Shown: positions 45,690 to 58,879 of the stretch, in pieces
Layout of the letters: the number at the start of each line of letters is the position of its first letter
Position numbering within the stretch: position 1 is the stretch's first letter
Source: Cloeon dipterum
Taxonomy: Eukaryota > Arthropoda > Insecta > Ephemeroptera > Baetidae
Reading direction: 5' to 3'
Length of the DNA stretch: 64,000 bases
NCBI RefSeq assembly: GCF_949628265.1
Contig: NC_088786.1
Location: 19,799,681 to 19,863,680 of the forward strand
The notes under the pieces: generated by a model
The model's database searches: none
Told to the model about the DNA's origin: nothing
The model's input: the letters and a program-made list of their open reading frames with translations, nothing else
Position numbers and translations under genes: made by a program

Positions 45690-46490
45690 AACAAACGATA
45701 TCCAAAAATACATCTGAGCTGATATAAATGAAAATAACAGCCAATTAATTAAAAAAATGACAAACATAATAAATTTCATCAAGATCATGAGTCATATGTC
45801 ATAAAGGTCGTTAGGTCGTTGCGAATCCAGTGGTGCAATCCGTTTTATATCAGTTTGATTTCAAAACTGTTTACAAACTAACTGTAAGCAAAGTATTATT
45901 TAAAAACTACTAATTTTAAGTAGATCAATATCAATTTACTGTGGGAAAATACAACTTTACTCTTATTTAGGCAGCATTGTTAATGTTTTAACTTTAAGCT
46001 TTAATTTTGAAATGATTTTTTCGTACACCATAATACATTCTTCAATTTTCCACGTTTGCATAAAAACTATTTTTTTCTAGAACGATTTAAACTCTAAAAA
46101 TTTAGTAATTTTATTTTCCTCTCTAATAATGCAATTTTAACTCAGTTAAATCTCTCTCATATATTTAGTTTTAATTCATTTGCTCTGTGGTTAAACTCTT
46201 GACGTGAAAATAAAATGTAACACGGTACTTCCGACAAATAGCAATGTTTCTACAAACAGTTTTGTCACGGCCCTGTCGGCAAGCGTCCTTGTTTTTGGCA
46301 GGCTTTTATTCACTAAAAGCAGCAGCTCATCTCTGCAGGAAATTTTTTCAGCAACGACAGCAGATTTCATTGCTAGAGAACATAAAAACGCGGCGAATTG
46401 TAATTAAAGAGAACATTTCGAATTTGGCAATAAAACTCTTATTAAAAGCAATTGTGTTTCCGCCAATGTGGTGAAATAAAAAAGGCAAAG
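45690..46490. other. AT-rich intron DNA
   Basis: Nothing recognised. Confidence 0.5.
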
Positions 46491-46499
46491 AAAGGAACA

Positions 46500-46990
46500 G
46501 CAAAGCCACGGCTCTGCTGAAAGGGGGTGCGCTAGCTACACATACACAGGAGGGAGGAGGATGAAAGGAAGAAAGAAAGAGAGAAAGACCGTGCGTGCCG
46601 ACGACTTATCGCGGTGGCTGTGCAAATATTTTCTCTTTAATTTTGCGTCGTCTGCTCTGGAAGCGCGCCGGGCGAGAGGCAAACGCATAAATCCGCAGGG
46701 CAATTGCCGCTCGGCGGCGGCAGTGGCGAAATGAAAAATTATCGCGTGTGTGAGTTGTTTACCGAGGCGCTCCTTGTTATTGCTGATGACGAGGCTCGTG
46801 CCTACAAATTGAGATGAAGTGGCGGCAATTTCGCTGCGGCCACTCGCGCATTTTTCACCGCCGTCTGCATCTGCACGTGCGAGCAACACGGTAAATCTCC
46901 CGAAATGATGCCTGAGAAAAAGGAGGAAGAAAGTTTTCGCCTCCCACCAGATGAATGATACCGGCTCGGCCAGAGGTTTGCGGTCTCGGA
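46500..46990. other. GC-rich non-coding island in the receptor intron
   Basis: GC-rich block with GGAAGAAAGAAAGAGAGAAAGA (46567-46588) and CpG-rich centre. No coding frame was recognised. Confidence 0.3.
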
Positions 46991-48180
46991 TCAAACAGTT
47001 GAGCGAGCCAAACTTGTGAAAGAAACGTACAAAGAAGTGAATTGCTTTTGGAAAGCGGCTTCTGTTTGAACGCTGGAACGAAAAAAGTGGATATAGGGCT
47101 TCTTTGTAACTTGCAAAAGAATCTCTTGGCTTTTAAAAGAACAGTTTAAGAATAAAAATAACTTTGGATTCAATGAAATAATTTAAAATTAAAACGACCA
47201 GTAATTGCATAAGAATTCTGTGAAATTATTCAATCGCATTTTTATTCCCTGGCGTCTTCGATCTTTCGTATAAACATAATCTGTCAGGACGTTCTAGGAG
47301 AATCCACTGTACCCGGTAGTAAGAAATAACTAAATTTGCTTCCATGTCCTATTTTCATTTTTAAATTAATTTCAATGAAATGTATGCTTTCTTCCTCTTG
47401 TCCTTGCTTGGTTTTAACACAATTAACCTTTTCTCGATGTTGAGGTTTACTTTAGCTCATAAGAGTGCCACTAGGTGTTTTCCGATCTTATAAAAATTCG
47501 AATAGCTGGATTAAATTGGATTTGCATATTGCATTTTATTATTTCTTCGACTTGGATAAAAATTCCATAGCTTTATTTCAAGCCACCAATGAAATGCTTT
47601 TTGGGTGCTTTCCTCCGGTTAATTTTACAAAAATTGTTATAAAATTTTTAATTGCAAATTATAAAATCAACACAAAGACGCAGTTTGTGACCAGTTAACG
47701 ACCAAATGACTCACATGAAACTGCGATGCAATATTCGTCTCAGATCTCATTTCATTCCATCTCTCACAATTAGTGACACCATCTGCTACTCTGTCGTCAA
47801 GGATGCAATTTGCTGACAGTGAGAATTGAACCTAATTCCGCCTCATCCGCGCATTTGCCCTTGAAACAGATGTGTGTCGTCGTCGTCGCAATTTTCTATC
47901 TAATTAGACCAATCTGTTGGATATGAGAATTTTTCAACGGCTCTTCTCTTGACTGAAAATTGTTGATCATGTTGAAATTCGGTTGTTCGAAAGGTAAAAA
48001 ATTAATAGCAACTGGCCAACAAAATCACTGGAGGTTTTAATCATTGAATCTTTGACAGAGATTTTCATGCTTGAGCTATTATTTTAATTTATATCTAGCT
48101 CTTCATTCAAATGAGGTTGCAAGGACAAATTTCACCACTTCTACTGACACACTTTTCCCTCATGCTTAGAACCCTGGCTC
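46991..48180. other. AT-rich intron DNA
   Basis: Nothing recognised apart from a CGTCGTCGTCG tract near 47877-47889. Confidence 0.5.
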
Positions 48181-50580
48181 TCTTTCATTGAATCGAGAAT
48201 TTTAATAATCCTTTGTGCCAGCTGTCTGCAATGAATCCGCGGCTGTCTCATTAAAATCCACTTGAGCTCGCGCGGCATCCACTAATGGCCACATTTCTGC
48301 ACGCGGCGCCGAGAAAGAAACCCATCAAAATTATTAGAGCGGTGAATTTCAAACGGATTTTTATTCGAAGTACATACTTTGAGATGTTTTATGAATGGTA
48401 GTTGATTTTAGACGGATTTTCGCGGCAAAACTAAAAGGCACTCTTCAGGTAAAAATTGTCATATAGTTTGTTTTAATGAAAGGGATGAAAGGCTACATTT
48501 TTAACGGTATATTGGTTAGAGGAAGAGTTTTTAATAGCAACTGATCTCAAATAAATATTTGTATTCAGAATATTCTGAAAAGTATCTCTCAAATTTAAAT
48601 TCAATCACCATCTCAGATACTATTTGGAAATTTTATATGCATTCTATAAAATGTAAAAAGGCACTGGATTTTTTTATTTCAAAATAAATACAAAATAATT
48701 CAAATGAAGGCAAAATAATTATTACATAATGCAACATGGTCTTTGATATATATTAATTTTGCTGGTTTCTTGTATCAAGAAATTACGTATTAAATTTGCA
48801 ATAAAATCAGTTTTTGTTTAGCTGAAAAGGGTTTCTTGTTGGAAATAAATCATAAACAATTTTTATTGAAAATTTTCAACTATACTACTTCAGGAAAATA
48901 ATGCAAGCGTTCAGTCAACTACGGACATTTTAGATGAATGATCTCGCAACGATTGGAAGCTTAGAAAAAATCGTTAGATCGTCTAAATTTCCCAGGTTCA
49001 GAAATATGCAAACAAACACTATACATGCGCCGCAGGGAAACCTGCTCGTCCGCAAATCAAAAGTTTTCGTCTTGCGAAATGGGTTTTGTGCGTCGAGATG
49101 GAATTTAATTAAAAAGAATAGATTGGGCGAATAAATTTCCTGCAGCCCCAAGCACGCGAGAGATGACGGACGGGCGGGCGAAATAAACAAGCAGCACGCT
49201 AGCGAAGGAGGCTGGAAAAGGGGCCTGAGGCGCGCCTTTGTAATAAACTGCTCTCGAGTGAAAAAGTTTAATTGCTCGCGCTGAAAGCTGTTGCACTCGC
49301 TGCTCTCCTTCGATTTTTTCCGTGTAGTCAGTCGGGCGAAAAAGAAACGCTTGCTTTTGTCTTCGCACTCGCGCTGTGTTCCCGCGATTAATTATTTCGC
49401 GCGCCGAGACTGTTTCAACGGGAAAGGTAACAATGGTTGCAAATGATGGCCTCGTTTACATTCTGCTCACTGCAATTAACGAAAGAATGAGTATTTCAAT
49501 TGTGCTGAGAAGTTTAATTATACCCTCTCGGGTGATCAACTAATCACTTTGGTCTCGGATTTCATTCTTTCGTCCATTGAAGGTTTCGAATTTTATAGGT
49601 TTATGTGGTTTTCCGATTGTACATTTGACGTGAAGATTGATATTGAAATAATTGATTCAAACATTACCCGCGAAAAATATAAAAGTTGATCCAACCCTGC
49701 TCAAATAGTTTTTCAAATAATTTATATTTAAATCTTTTTCTTTTCATCCGAAATGTATCGCGTTTTTGCTACCATTTGATAATGTTTGATAAAAATATGA
49801 CAGTATGTCAAAGGAATATATACTTCCCATTATTTATGGTTTGCTAGGTCCATATGTCTCTGCTGGAAGTTGAAAATTTAATATATTAAATTGGCATAAA
49901 ATCTTGGAAAGTGGTCGAATTTCAATAAACTTGACATTTTTAATCTGCTCGGCGAGACGAACTGAATTATGTGTGATTTTCTTCAACTTCTGGAAATTTT
50001 AGTGGTTTTTCTAAAACCTTTTCAACAGAAAATTGTTCTGGGAAAATTACGAGCAGAAATTATGTAACGGCTTGTAGTACAGTTTTAATTTTACCTAAGG
50101 CAATTTCCATAAAATTAAGATGTATTTAAGTTTAATTTTTTAATTGATGAATTACGACCATAACTTTTTACTGGCCATTTTAAAAATTGCAAATTTCCTA
50201 ATTATTCTGTATTTGTGTCTATTCAGTATTCAATCGTATCACGTGTGCCTTAAATAAATGAGGGATAATAATTAGGTTTATACGTATAAGTCTATCGTGT
50301 CTAGAGCTGCGACCAATCCGCGCCTAATGCAATTACGTTGGCAACTTTGACTTGAGTTAATTACAGCGCACACATCAAATTAACGTTAATTTCTGGCACA
50401 AAAGCTTTTGGAAGAGCGCACGAGTGGCGCCTCTGGCAGATGAAACGACCCACCGAGCCGAAATAATCTCCCAGCCCGATAAATAACATTTGAGCAGCAG
50501 CCTGCTCATAAATTCCCCGGCGTCAGCTTGCCTTGCCTCTGCACAAGTTTAATTCGAATGAAAATGGCATTAAAAGCGTA
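48181..50580. other. Intron DNA with three GC-rich patches
   Basis: GC-rich patches lie at about 48220-48310, 48990-49440 and 50280-50580, each rich in CpG and in AATTAAT/TAATTA-like sites, separated by AT-rich DNA. No coding exon fits the receptor reading frame here. Confidence 0.35.
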
Positions 50581-51889
50581 AAAACGGGGCTTTAGATTTA
50601 CAGGAGAGTGAGGCGTCGGGTTTAATTTGGATCCACTGCGACAGTCGTATTTTTAGTTTTTGCGGATTTTTTTAACCTCAAGAGATTCTCGCAATGATTA
50701 TGACATCTAAAAAGTGTTAGGCTTAAAGAAAATTGAAATTTTGGAAATAGAAGAAAATTAACGAATGAGTCAAGATGGCGGTCTAAATTAATGAGAAGGG
50801 TTTGCTGAAGATCTCAAACTTGTTGCATACGAGGGGGACGGCTGGAAGAGATGCTGTAGGTTGTTCATTACTTTTGTTTATTTTTATAAGTATATTTAAT
50901 AGAAGATTGGATCGTTATAATTCCAGAAATTCAGTTTTTTCAAGTAGCACATAGAAAATTGATTTTTAAGGTTACATAATTCATAAAAATTACATGACTT
51001 GAAGGAGAAATAGAAAAATAATCTTGATTTTTATGATATTTTTTATTTCAATATAATTTATTTCTGATAGAGAAGTCGAGCAGGAGACTGTCCAACAGAT
51101 GGCAAATTAAGTATTTTAATTTTTTGAACCTTTAAACGATTTATTTGTTAATTTTTCCCAGCTAACAAAACCAAGCCAAAAATTTATTTTAATAATTAAA
51201 ATTAGGGCCAATCATCCAACCTTTTAAAATAATTTATAAGCTCAATTTAACAATAGGAAACATTTTTATCCCTCCAAAAGTAATGCCACTTGTCATCTTG
51301 CCCCAGCCTCCATGATTTAGCCGGATACGAGTGCCGTGAGCAGTGTCCTTTAATTGCAAGGCGACGTGCACCAATCAAACGATTAAATCGCATTTAGGTG
51401 CGTGCGTGCGTGTATGGAGGCGCCGAGTGTACATACAGAACTCTCGTCTTTCTCTCTCTCACACAGTGGTGAGAAGAGCAGAGAGGCGCGCTCGGAAAAA
51501 TCAATACTCGGTCCATCCAGCGCTTTTATACACTGTACAAAGGGGACAGTCGATGAGATGCTGTGTGCCTGCACCCAGCGTGTCCCCATCCACCCATCCG
51601 TCTCGGCCCTGATGACGACGTTTGCCTAGATGATAATAGCTGTATAGGGGCGGAAATATTACACATGTTTTTTTCTGCAAAAAAAAATATATGGGTAGGA
51701 GTTAATTTGGACAGTTTTTGCACATTTTTCTAAACGATAAGGCAATATTCAGTAGGTTGAAAGACATAATTGTTTTAGTTTCTAAAAAAAACAAAATTGT
51801 CTTGAGGAAAAGCAAACTCACCAGAAATGTGCTGTACAAGTAGAGTGCGTCATTAATATGTTTCAAAAAAATATTAATTTTTATGACAC
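50581..51889. other. Intron DNA, GC-rich patch at 51300-51620
   Basis: The patch has GTGCGTGCGTGCGTG (about 51398-51412) and CTCTCTCTC tracts. No gene was recognised. Confidence 0.4.
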
Positions 51890-51992
51890 AATTTTGGAAA
51901 TCTTTGAGACCTCAGCATCTCATCTCCCCGTTGTGCAATTCCAGATATAAGATTTGCTTTGGATTCCTCTCACCGAGCCTGATCTAACTATC

Positions 51993-52064
51993 ACCAAATT
52001 TGATTTCCTTGATTTAGGGAAAAGTTTAACCAAATTTGATTTCCTTGATTTAGGGAAAAGCTTA
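51993..52064 (+). repeat. 36 bp tandem duplication
   Basis: Two adjacent 36 bp units (51993-52028 and 52029-52064) beginning ACCAAATTTGATTTCCTTG differ at one base only. It is far younger than the surrounding degenerate repeat. Confidence 0.95.
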
Positions 52065-52121
52065 ACACCGAGTAATTCTGATTTTAAAATTTTGGAAATG
52101 AGCTCAGGATTATGCCCTTGT

Positions 52122-52163
52122 AGTGCCTCCACCTAAAGGTTAACACCATTAGGTGGAGGCACT
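52122..52163. repeat. Perfect 15 bp inverted repeat
   Basis: AGTGCCTCCACCTAA (52122-52136) and its exact reverse complement (52149-52163) flank a 12 bp loop. It lies inside family B copy 51890-52430 and is not found in the other copies. Confidence 0.9.
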
Positions 52164-52569
52164 TGGCATGAGTGAACTTCCTTTAAAAATGTCTGAGTTG
52201 TGTCCTTTTTTATATCTAGGTTTTTCACTTCAAAACTCGAAAAGCTCGAGATTTTTTTTCGAATTTTTCTTGTTTTGCAAATATTTTTAGTCCCAAATCT
52301 CTGGTTATGAACATCAGAATTGCACACCGTTAGACTTGTCTCGACGTTCCCTGACTAGCTGAAGTGGCTAGGGGATGTTACCCTCCAGCCCCAAATTGTC
52401 TTGAAAAATAGTAATAACTTATATAACGATGGAAATTTTTATTTAATTCAATACTATTTTAATTTCCAAATAAGGTATGGGGTTGTTTTTATAAAATTAA
52501 AAAATTTAAAGCAACAAGAAAGCATGCTTAGTGTTGTGCACATTTATATTTTGCTATCTTAACTGTAGC

Positions 52570-52870
52570 AAAGGGGTTTAAAGTGGGGTAAGTCCATTGA
52601 GCTCGTCACGGGAGGTCAAGATGAGTCTAAGGGTAGTTGTTTTTTGCAATTTCTATGATTAGAACCCGATATTTGGTGTTTAAATTATTTGCAAAACACA
52701 GAAAGTCGAAAAATTGGTGTCATTTGAGTTATGAATCGTTCTGTTTCCCCCCTGAAATCGCCCTGAAATTTTCACACTGTTTGAACATGTCGCGGAAAAC
52801 TTATAAGCTTATATTTTCAAAATTTTAAAATCCCGAGCTCATTTCCGAAATCACTTTCTGTTTGATTCAG
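52570..52870 (-). repeat. Dispersed repeat family B, inverted copy
   Basis: The reverse complement has CTTAGACTCATCTTGACCTCCC and, further in, GAAATGAGCTCGGGATTTTAAAATTTTG, matching the copy 51890-52430. The two form a head-to-head pair about 140 bp apart. Confidence 0.45.
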
Positions 52871-53039
52871 AGAATTTCCAATAACTCAACACAGGCATTA
52901 GAATAGTATCACATCAAGCGAATATGATTGATATATAAAGCTGATATCAACTTAATTCCGCAATTTCGCAAACTGGCAAGTGCGCATCGCATAATAAACA
53001 AGCTCATTTTCACTGTGGATAAATAAATACATCAGTGCG

Positions 53040-53400
53040 CTGGTTGGTTGTTGACCGATTCAGGCAGCGATAGTGTCTGGTCTCTGGTCTGGTGCACGAG
53101 CAAAGAGCAGAGTGACGCGGCGTCGGCGTGCACCAATGCTTTGTTCGCCGCCGCGAGAACAAACAGCGCGCGCGGAGGCAAAGATTAATAGAAGTGGCGG
53201 CAGTTAACAAACGGGTTGACAACTAGCCCTCTTCCCCGTTCCATTGCTATATATAAATGTAGCAGTTCAGCTCGCACACAAAGAGCGATAAAATCTGCAG
53301 CGGCGGACGAGCGGGCGGGCGGCGGCGGCGGCAACGCTCTATCTGCAGAGATAGAGCGCTGCAGCCTCGTTCGCCAGAGTGTGTTAACCGAGTTGTTATT
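53040..53400. other. GC-rich non-coding island in the receptor intron
   Basis: CpG- and GGC-rich block (GGCGGCGGCGGCGGC at about 53318-53333). An ATCTGCAGAGATAGAG hairpin-like element lies at 53341. No coding frame was recognised. Confidence 0.3.
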
Positions 53401-53629
53401 ACAGGAGAGAGATCATCCTGCGTGGACTATTACTAGGGGTGGGAATGAAAGACGGTCGAATACTTTCTTTTGACCTCAAACTTAATTTACTACTGATCAA
53501 GGGTCGGAGGACAAAATTGGCATGAGGTAAAGCAAACTCTACGAAATTTACACCAGAAATCAGTCTTTACTTTCAGATTGTGGCATGAACTTGACGACAA
53601 AATATTCATTTTTACGGGTTTTACAGGAA

Positions 53630-54060
53630 AATATGAAAACTTTGACACCTCAATATCTCATCTCCCCGTGGAGATTTTTCATGATTAAGATGTGCTTTTT
53701 GGAACGAACATCAAGTTTGATTTCCAAGGCGATGTTCTAAGATCACTGCTGTTAATTTTGGATTGCAATTAAAATTTTTGAAATTAGTTCTGGATTTTGG
53801 AATTTTGAAAATGTGCGTAAAAGTTGTCCTATAAAAAGTTTGGACAATTTTTGAGAGATGTTCTTTTCTGTTTTTTGAGGCATTCCACTTCAAAACTGGA
53901 AAATACAATTATTTTTTCGACTTTTTTGTATTTTATATAATATCCTCAACTTCAAATCTGGGGCTATAACATTCTGAATTGCCAAAAACTTCCCTCCGTT
54001 AGACGAGTCTCAACCATTGATCAGCTGAAGGGCCAACAGAGCCAACCAGCAATCTAAATT
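53630..54060 (+). repeat. Dispersed repeat family B, copy
   Basis: Collinear with 51890-52430: GACACCTCAATATCTCATCTCCCC, AAGTTTGATTTCC, TTCCACTTCAAAACTGGAAAA, then CGTTAGACGAGTCTCAACC and CAGCTGAAG. Confidence 0.55.
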
Positions 54061-54590
54061 GAGATTTTATAATCGTTCCTGTCGAACATTTACGGAGCCT
54101 GTATATTTCTTATACCGTGTCTTCTTCCGTGTCTTCAAGAATAAAATTCTCTATTTTTAACGAAATAAATCTTGAGATTCGCAAGGCTCTGACACCTTAG
54201 TAAATTGAAAAAGAAGCCATCTCACTAGATAACTTTTTTAATAAACGATTTTTTTTCAGAAACAGTAAATTGCAAGGAAATTTAAATTATGATACTAAAT
54301 AGCACAGATTCGAAGAAATTAAATAGCCCAAATAAACAAAAATTTAGAAAATCATGAGAAAAAATTTGGGGTTTTGAAATAAAAATAGTTAATAACATAA
54401 GTGTGAACGATTATGAGGAACAAAATCTGGTTTAGAGGAAGTTCAAGGGGGATTTAGACGATTTTAAGTTTAGTCTTAAAATTTCATAATTTGGTGTCTG
54501 CAAGTAAATCAGACAGTCTGAAAAAAATAATTCGACTAGCTTTCTTTCCAATTTGAACCTCATATACCGATCACGCCTGTTGATGGATTA
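54061..54590. other. AT-rich intron DNA
   Basis: Nothing recognised. Confidence 0.5.
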
Positions 54591-55160
54591 ATTTTCCAGA
54601 GCCGGCGGGTCCATTACGCGAGCCAGACGTTTGCGTCTCCGAGCTCTAATTACACATCAATCGCGCGATGCTGCCGCGCGGGACGGTGGGGGCGAGAGGG
54701 GTGCTGGAGCGATAATTAGCACGTTTTTGCCGCTTGATTAACCCCCCGGGGCGGCTATGTGCGGTGAAAGCGACGAGTGCTTCCTCGCAAGTTTGGTGTG
54801 CGTCCAGGCCGCTGACGGGCTCATTGATTTTGTGATTTATGCATCAAACTTGCCGCCAGTGCCGCCGCCGGGTAATTAATAACATTTTCCGCGAGTCCGT
54901 CAAGCGCGTCCTTTGACGAAATAAGCTTTCTTCGCTCCGGCTTCTTGATAAATTGTCTCAGCGCAGAATTTTTCTTTTCCTCTCTCTCCATAGCCCGTGT
55001 GATTAAGCGGAGAAGCAGCTTCTCTTGCGTCAAAATGGAAGTGCGACGGAAAAGAATGGAAAATGAGATGACGAGCACTGCCTTTCTCGCCCGGCAGCCA
55101 GTTCTACGTCAATTTGAACGTGGAACCATACTACTCGTACAACTTATTCTCTGATGAACG
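54591..55160. other. GC-rich non-coding island in the receptor intron
   Basis: CpG-rich block with many ATTAATT/TAATTA sites. No coding frame was recognised. Confidence 0.3.
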
Positions 55161-56690
55161 ATTTTCCCCCCGTTTGAAAAAATGACATTTCAAATGGAAT
55201 GCCTTTTAACCACCTATGTAACGATTTAATACACAATAAACAACTAAACTAATTGTTGAGAGAATTGGAACAAAAATTTACAAATTTCTTTTGATTTTTC
55301 TATTCAATAATAATATGTAAAGCAATAATACAAATTTTATCATTTCGAGTTTTTATGTTTTAATATAAACATTTCATATAAATTAAAATGCTTTTATATT
55401 TTTTTAAACTTTAATTTTTATACTCATATAAATTTCGTACAAGAGACAACAATTGTAGTAAAAATCTATAGATCATTAATTGACTTGTATAATTTAAATA
55501 TTCCATTTTTTTAATCATACAAAACATCATCCTAATATTTTTTGAAAATTTCATATTAAATATAAACTATATAATTAAGTAGATTTCAATATCCTACAAT
55601 AAATCCTCAGGTTAAACTAAAATTCTTGTTCTTTATACAGATCAGTTGGTTAATTATGGCCGGTACTCTTGGGGTTTATTCTTGTCTATTTAAAAATGGT
55701 AATTCTTTTAAAGTAAAATTTGACCTGTTTGAATAAATTTTACCTTGACATAACATAAAATTTTCTTCGCATGATCCCTCATCAAAATATTAAAGAAAGT
55801 TGAATGTAAAGTTTTTTCGGCACATTCAACAGGGAATGTATTTATTGCTTCTCTTCGGGGGGGGGGGGGGGGACTTGATTTACTGAACTACTGAAGCTAC
55901 ACAAAGCAGTCATATTATTAATTTGAACAGTAAAATGTTACGATATTTCCATCTGGTAAAGCCATTGCTTAAGTGTCAAGGATGCCAACAAATGACGCCA
56001 TCGTTCATTTGCAATTTTTGGGTCCTTAAAATAACTGTAAGAATCACCTTGCTAAAAGAGACATTACACAATTATGGTCCTCCGGGCCGGATCACTCATT
56101 TTCATTTAAAGTGAAAATATTAAAGATTAAACCTACTACTTTGAATTTAAAACGAGGAAAAATTGGTCTCATTTACTGAAAACCAAATCCGACTCAACCA
56201 ACCCCGGATTTAAACAATTTATTTTAAAATAAAATTTAATATTTGAAAATAAATTGAAACAAATTTTTTTCCTCGTTACGTTTTTTTTTATTTTGATCTG
56301 GCTTCTGCAAATCCTGAAGCCCTAATCACGATAGAAAAATTTATTTCAGTCGAACTATAAAAAAATGTAGAGTCACAACTTCAACATTTCCACTCATGAT
56401 GAGCAGGTATTCCTCTCCTTCAGCCCCAAATACAATTTAATAAATGAACTTCTCAATGTTATCCTCGAGTGAATTTTCATAACAAAACTCTACTTACTGT
56501 CGTTTCTAATTCGATTTAAGATTACTGCCCTTTAAGAGGAATGTATTTAACAGCAGGAACCATAGCCCTAAAAATATTAAATAGACGTTGCCGCCCTCTA
56601 AAAGTTTAAAAAATGTTGCCATTTTATTTTACACCAAATAAGGCTTTTAATAAATGTTCTTAGCAACCGCATTTTCTTCCCTCTCATGTG
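55161..56690. other. AT-rich intron DNA
   Basis: Nothing recognised except a 16-nt G run at 55857-55872. Confidence 0.5.
55857..55872 (+). repeat. G homopolymer, 16 nt
   Basis: Second run of exactly sixteen G, preceded by GTATTTATTGCTTCTCTTC, which is loosely like the sequence 40 bp before the first run. Confidence 0.9.
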
Positions 56691-57480
56691 TGAGTTTAAA
56701 GCAGCAATCGCGGGGTACTCGCACAATCCAACTTTCTGTTCACCACACTTCCAACAATAAAAGTTTTGCTAAAGTAGAAAACTCTGTTAGCCCGCGAGAG
56801 CCATGGAAATGAAATTTCTGCTCGGCCAATTCGAAAATCTGCCATTTCTGCGCGCCGGCCGGGGTTAATGTCTGCGTCTTTCTCTTTGCCTCGACTGCTG
56901 CACTTTTTGGCACGCACAGTGAAAAAACGATTCCATCATCGTTATCATCAGCGGCTAGCGCACAAAGGCAATGAAAAATGGGATCGTTAGGCGGGCGCGG
57001 AGGGAAAGGCGCCACGGGCCATTTCTGCTCGGCAAACGACAATTTCGCTTCTCATCTCCGTCGCATTAATTGGCTCGGCTCTAATTCCGGACGGCGTTCG
57101 TTCGAAAGGTTATCATCTCCGGGGCCCGGTCTCACCACTCGCCGCACAATCGCTGCCTTTTCTCCGAGTGTGTATTGATTGCGGCCGCGAGGGCAGGGGT
57201 CGATGCCGCCGCTTCTCTGCATCCAGCCTGATTAGCCTGCTCTCGAAATGCGCCTTCCTTGTTTTGTTTGCTTGCCAAGCAGATGCCCCCGTGTTGTGTG
57301 TCTGTGCGGCGTGGCGGCGGCTTCTGCTGCCAGAGAGCAGCCATTAATTTTGCAGTTGTCGTTCGGACGCTGCTGGAATCGCAATGAGCTCGCTTTTCTG
57401 CACCGCTGACAAAACTGTTATTCCTTTTCCGCTGTTGCTGACGCGAAACTTTGTTTCTTTCCTCCAAAGATTGAAATACG
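56691..57480. other. GC-rich non-coding island in the receptor intron
   Basis: Long CpG-rich block; frames are open on both strands by composition. The AT-rich DNA from 57480 to 58170 that follows holds nothing recognised. Confidence 0.3.
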
Positions 57481-58170
57481 AGAAGACATTGTGTAATAGT
57501 TCTTACTAACAGATTTTAATTTTCTTGAATATTTGGGACGTATTTACCACTGTTTTGTTTTGCTGAGACCTGCTAGAAGTTTCTTTAACTCTTAAAGTGG
57601 AACTGAAATTTCATTTTTGACATACCTTATCTCTTCCTGTGGGTCGACAATGTTCAGAATCTACAATCAATCCATAATTTTACCATACCAGATTAACAAC
57701 CCCCAAATAAATGTTTTTTTTTTACTTTTTACGTTTCCGCTGATTTTGATTTGTGTTGAATCGTTGACTAAGTTATTTGGCTACCTAACATAATTAAATC
57801 CGGTTCGCATTTTTATTTACCAATATGGTATTTACCGGTAAAAATAACACCAAATTAATTATTGACATTGCGGACTTAAATAAAAACTATGGAGAAAGTG
57901 ATTTATTTATTTTTTTAGGAAAACATATACAATTTATGACAAATAATTAGATGACGATCGCTAATTAACTTTTATTTATTGTATAATTTAATTATTTCGT
58001 CCAGTTTTGCACTAGACATTAGCTGAACTGGTAAATAAGGTAAAATCCACGTGTGGTATGCTTAAAATATGGATTGATGGTCAATACTAAACCTTGATTT
58101 ACCTAAATTATTTACCAACAAATTGTAATTAATTTCTCACAGGTGTTTATTTCACGCAAAACACGGCATT

Positions 58171-58650
58171 AATTAGAAATTAGCGTTCGCTCGAACGAAA
58201 CTCAAACGAATGAGCTAAGGACAAATTTTCCACCTCGCAGCGGCGACCCTTTGACAGCTTTCATAGCGGCAATCAAAGCAGGCCACGAATATTGGGGCGT
58301 AAAACCGGCAGTCCTGGGGCAATTCTGCCAACTTTTAGGTCGTCGTGCGCGCAGAGCGAAGTAAATAACGTAATTATAGTCTGATATATGTAGGTAAGCG
58401 CCATGTTTCGTTGGCCTGCGAGTGCCATTAGCCGGGCAGTTTTATTGGCACTCCCCTGGGAAGGTAGGCAGCGCCGGGCAAATTCAATTTGACTGCTACT
58501 TGATGCTCCGAGCGCGGTGTTTGCGTAATAAATGCGCGCATGCATAACGGCCCTCGGAAAAGGCTGCCAATATTCCGCCAGGCCGCACTCTGACGCCGAT
58601 TGAAATTGCACATGCTCTCCAATCGAAAGCATTCACTCCGGGTGTGCCAT
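58171..58650. other. GC-rich non-coding island in the receptor intron
   Basis: CpG-rich block after an ATTAATTAGAAATTAG stretch. No coding frame was recognised. Confidence 0.3.
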
Positions 58651-58879
58651 CATTTCGACAAGTGAGACGGCCAGGAAGAGATTTCTTTGTTGGTTTTTTT
58701 ATCCATAAATACCCTAGTCAATCAATCATTCATGCCAGCGGAAAATTGGACTTTCCGCATGAGGTTTCATACGTAATGGAATGTCTAGGTCACATCAGAA
58801 TATAATATTACTGTTGAATGGGAAATTTAATTTTTCGTATTAAGTGATATTTAATACAGAACAAAAATTGCTGATAATT

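Larger units (their letters stand above)
51890..52430 (+). repeat. Dispersed repeat family B, longest copy
   Basis: Starts with GAGACCTCAGCATCTCATC and CCCCGTTG, passes an AAATTTGATTTCC block, TTTCACTTCAAAACTCGAAAA, and ends with TTAGACTTGTCTCGACGTTCC and GCTAGGGGATGTTACCC. It matches 53630-54060 (same strand) and 40190-40640 (inverted). It contains a 36 bp tandem duplication and a perfect hairpin. Confidence 0.6.
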
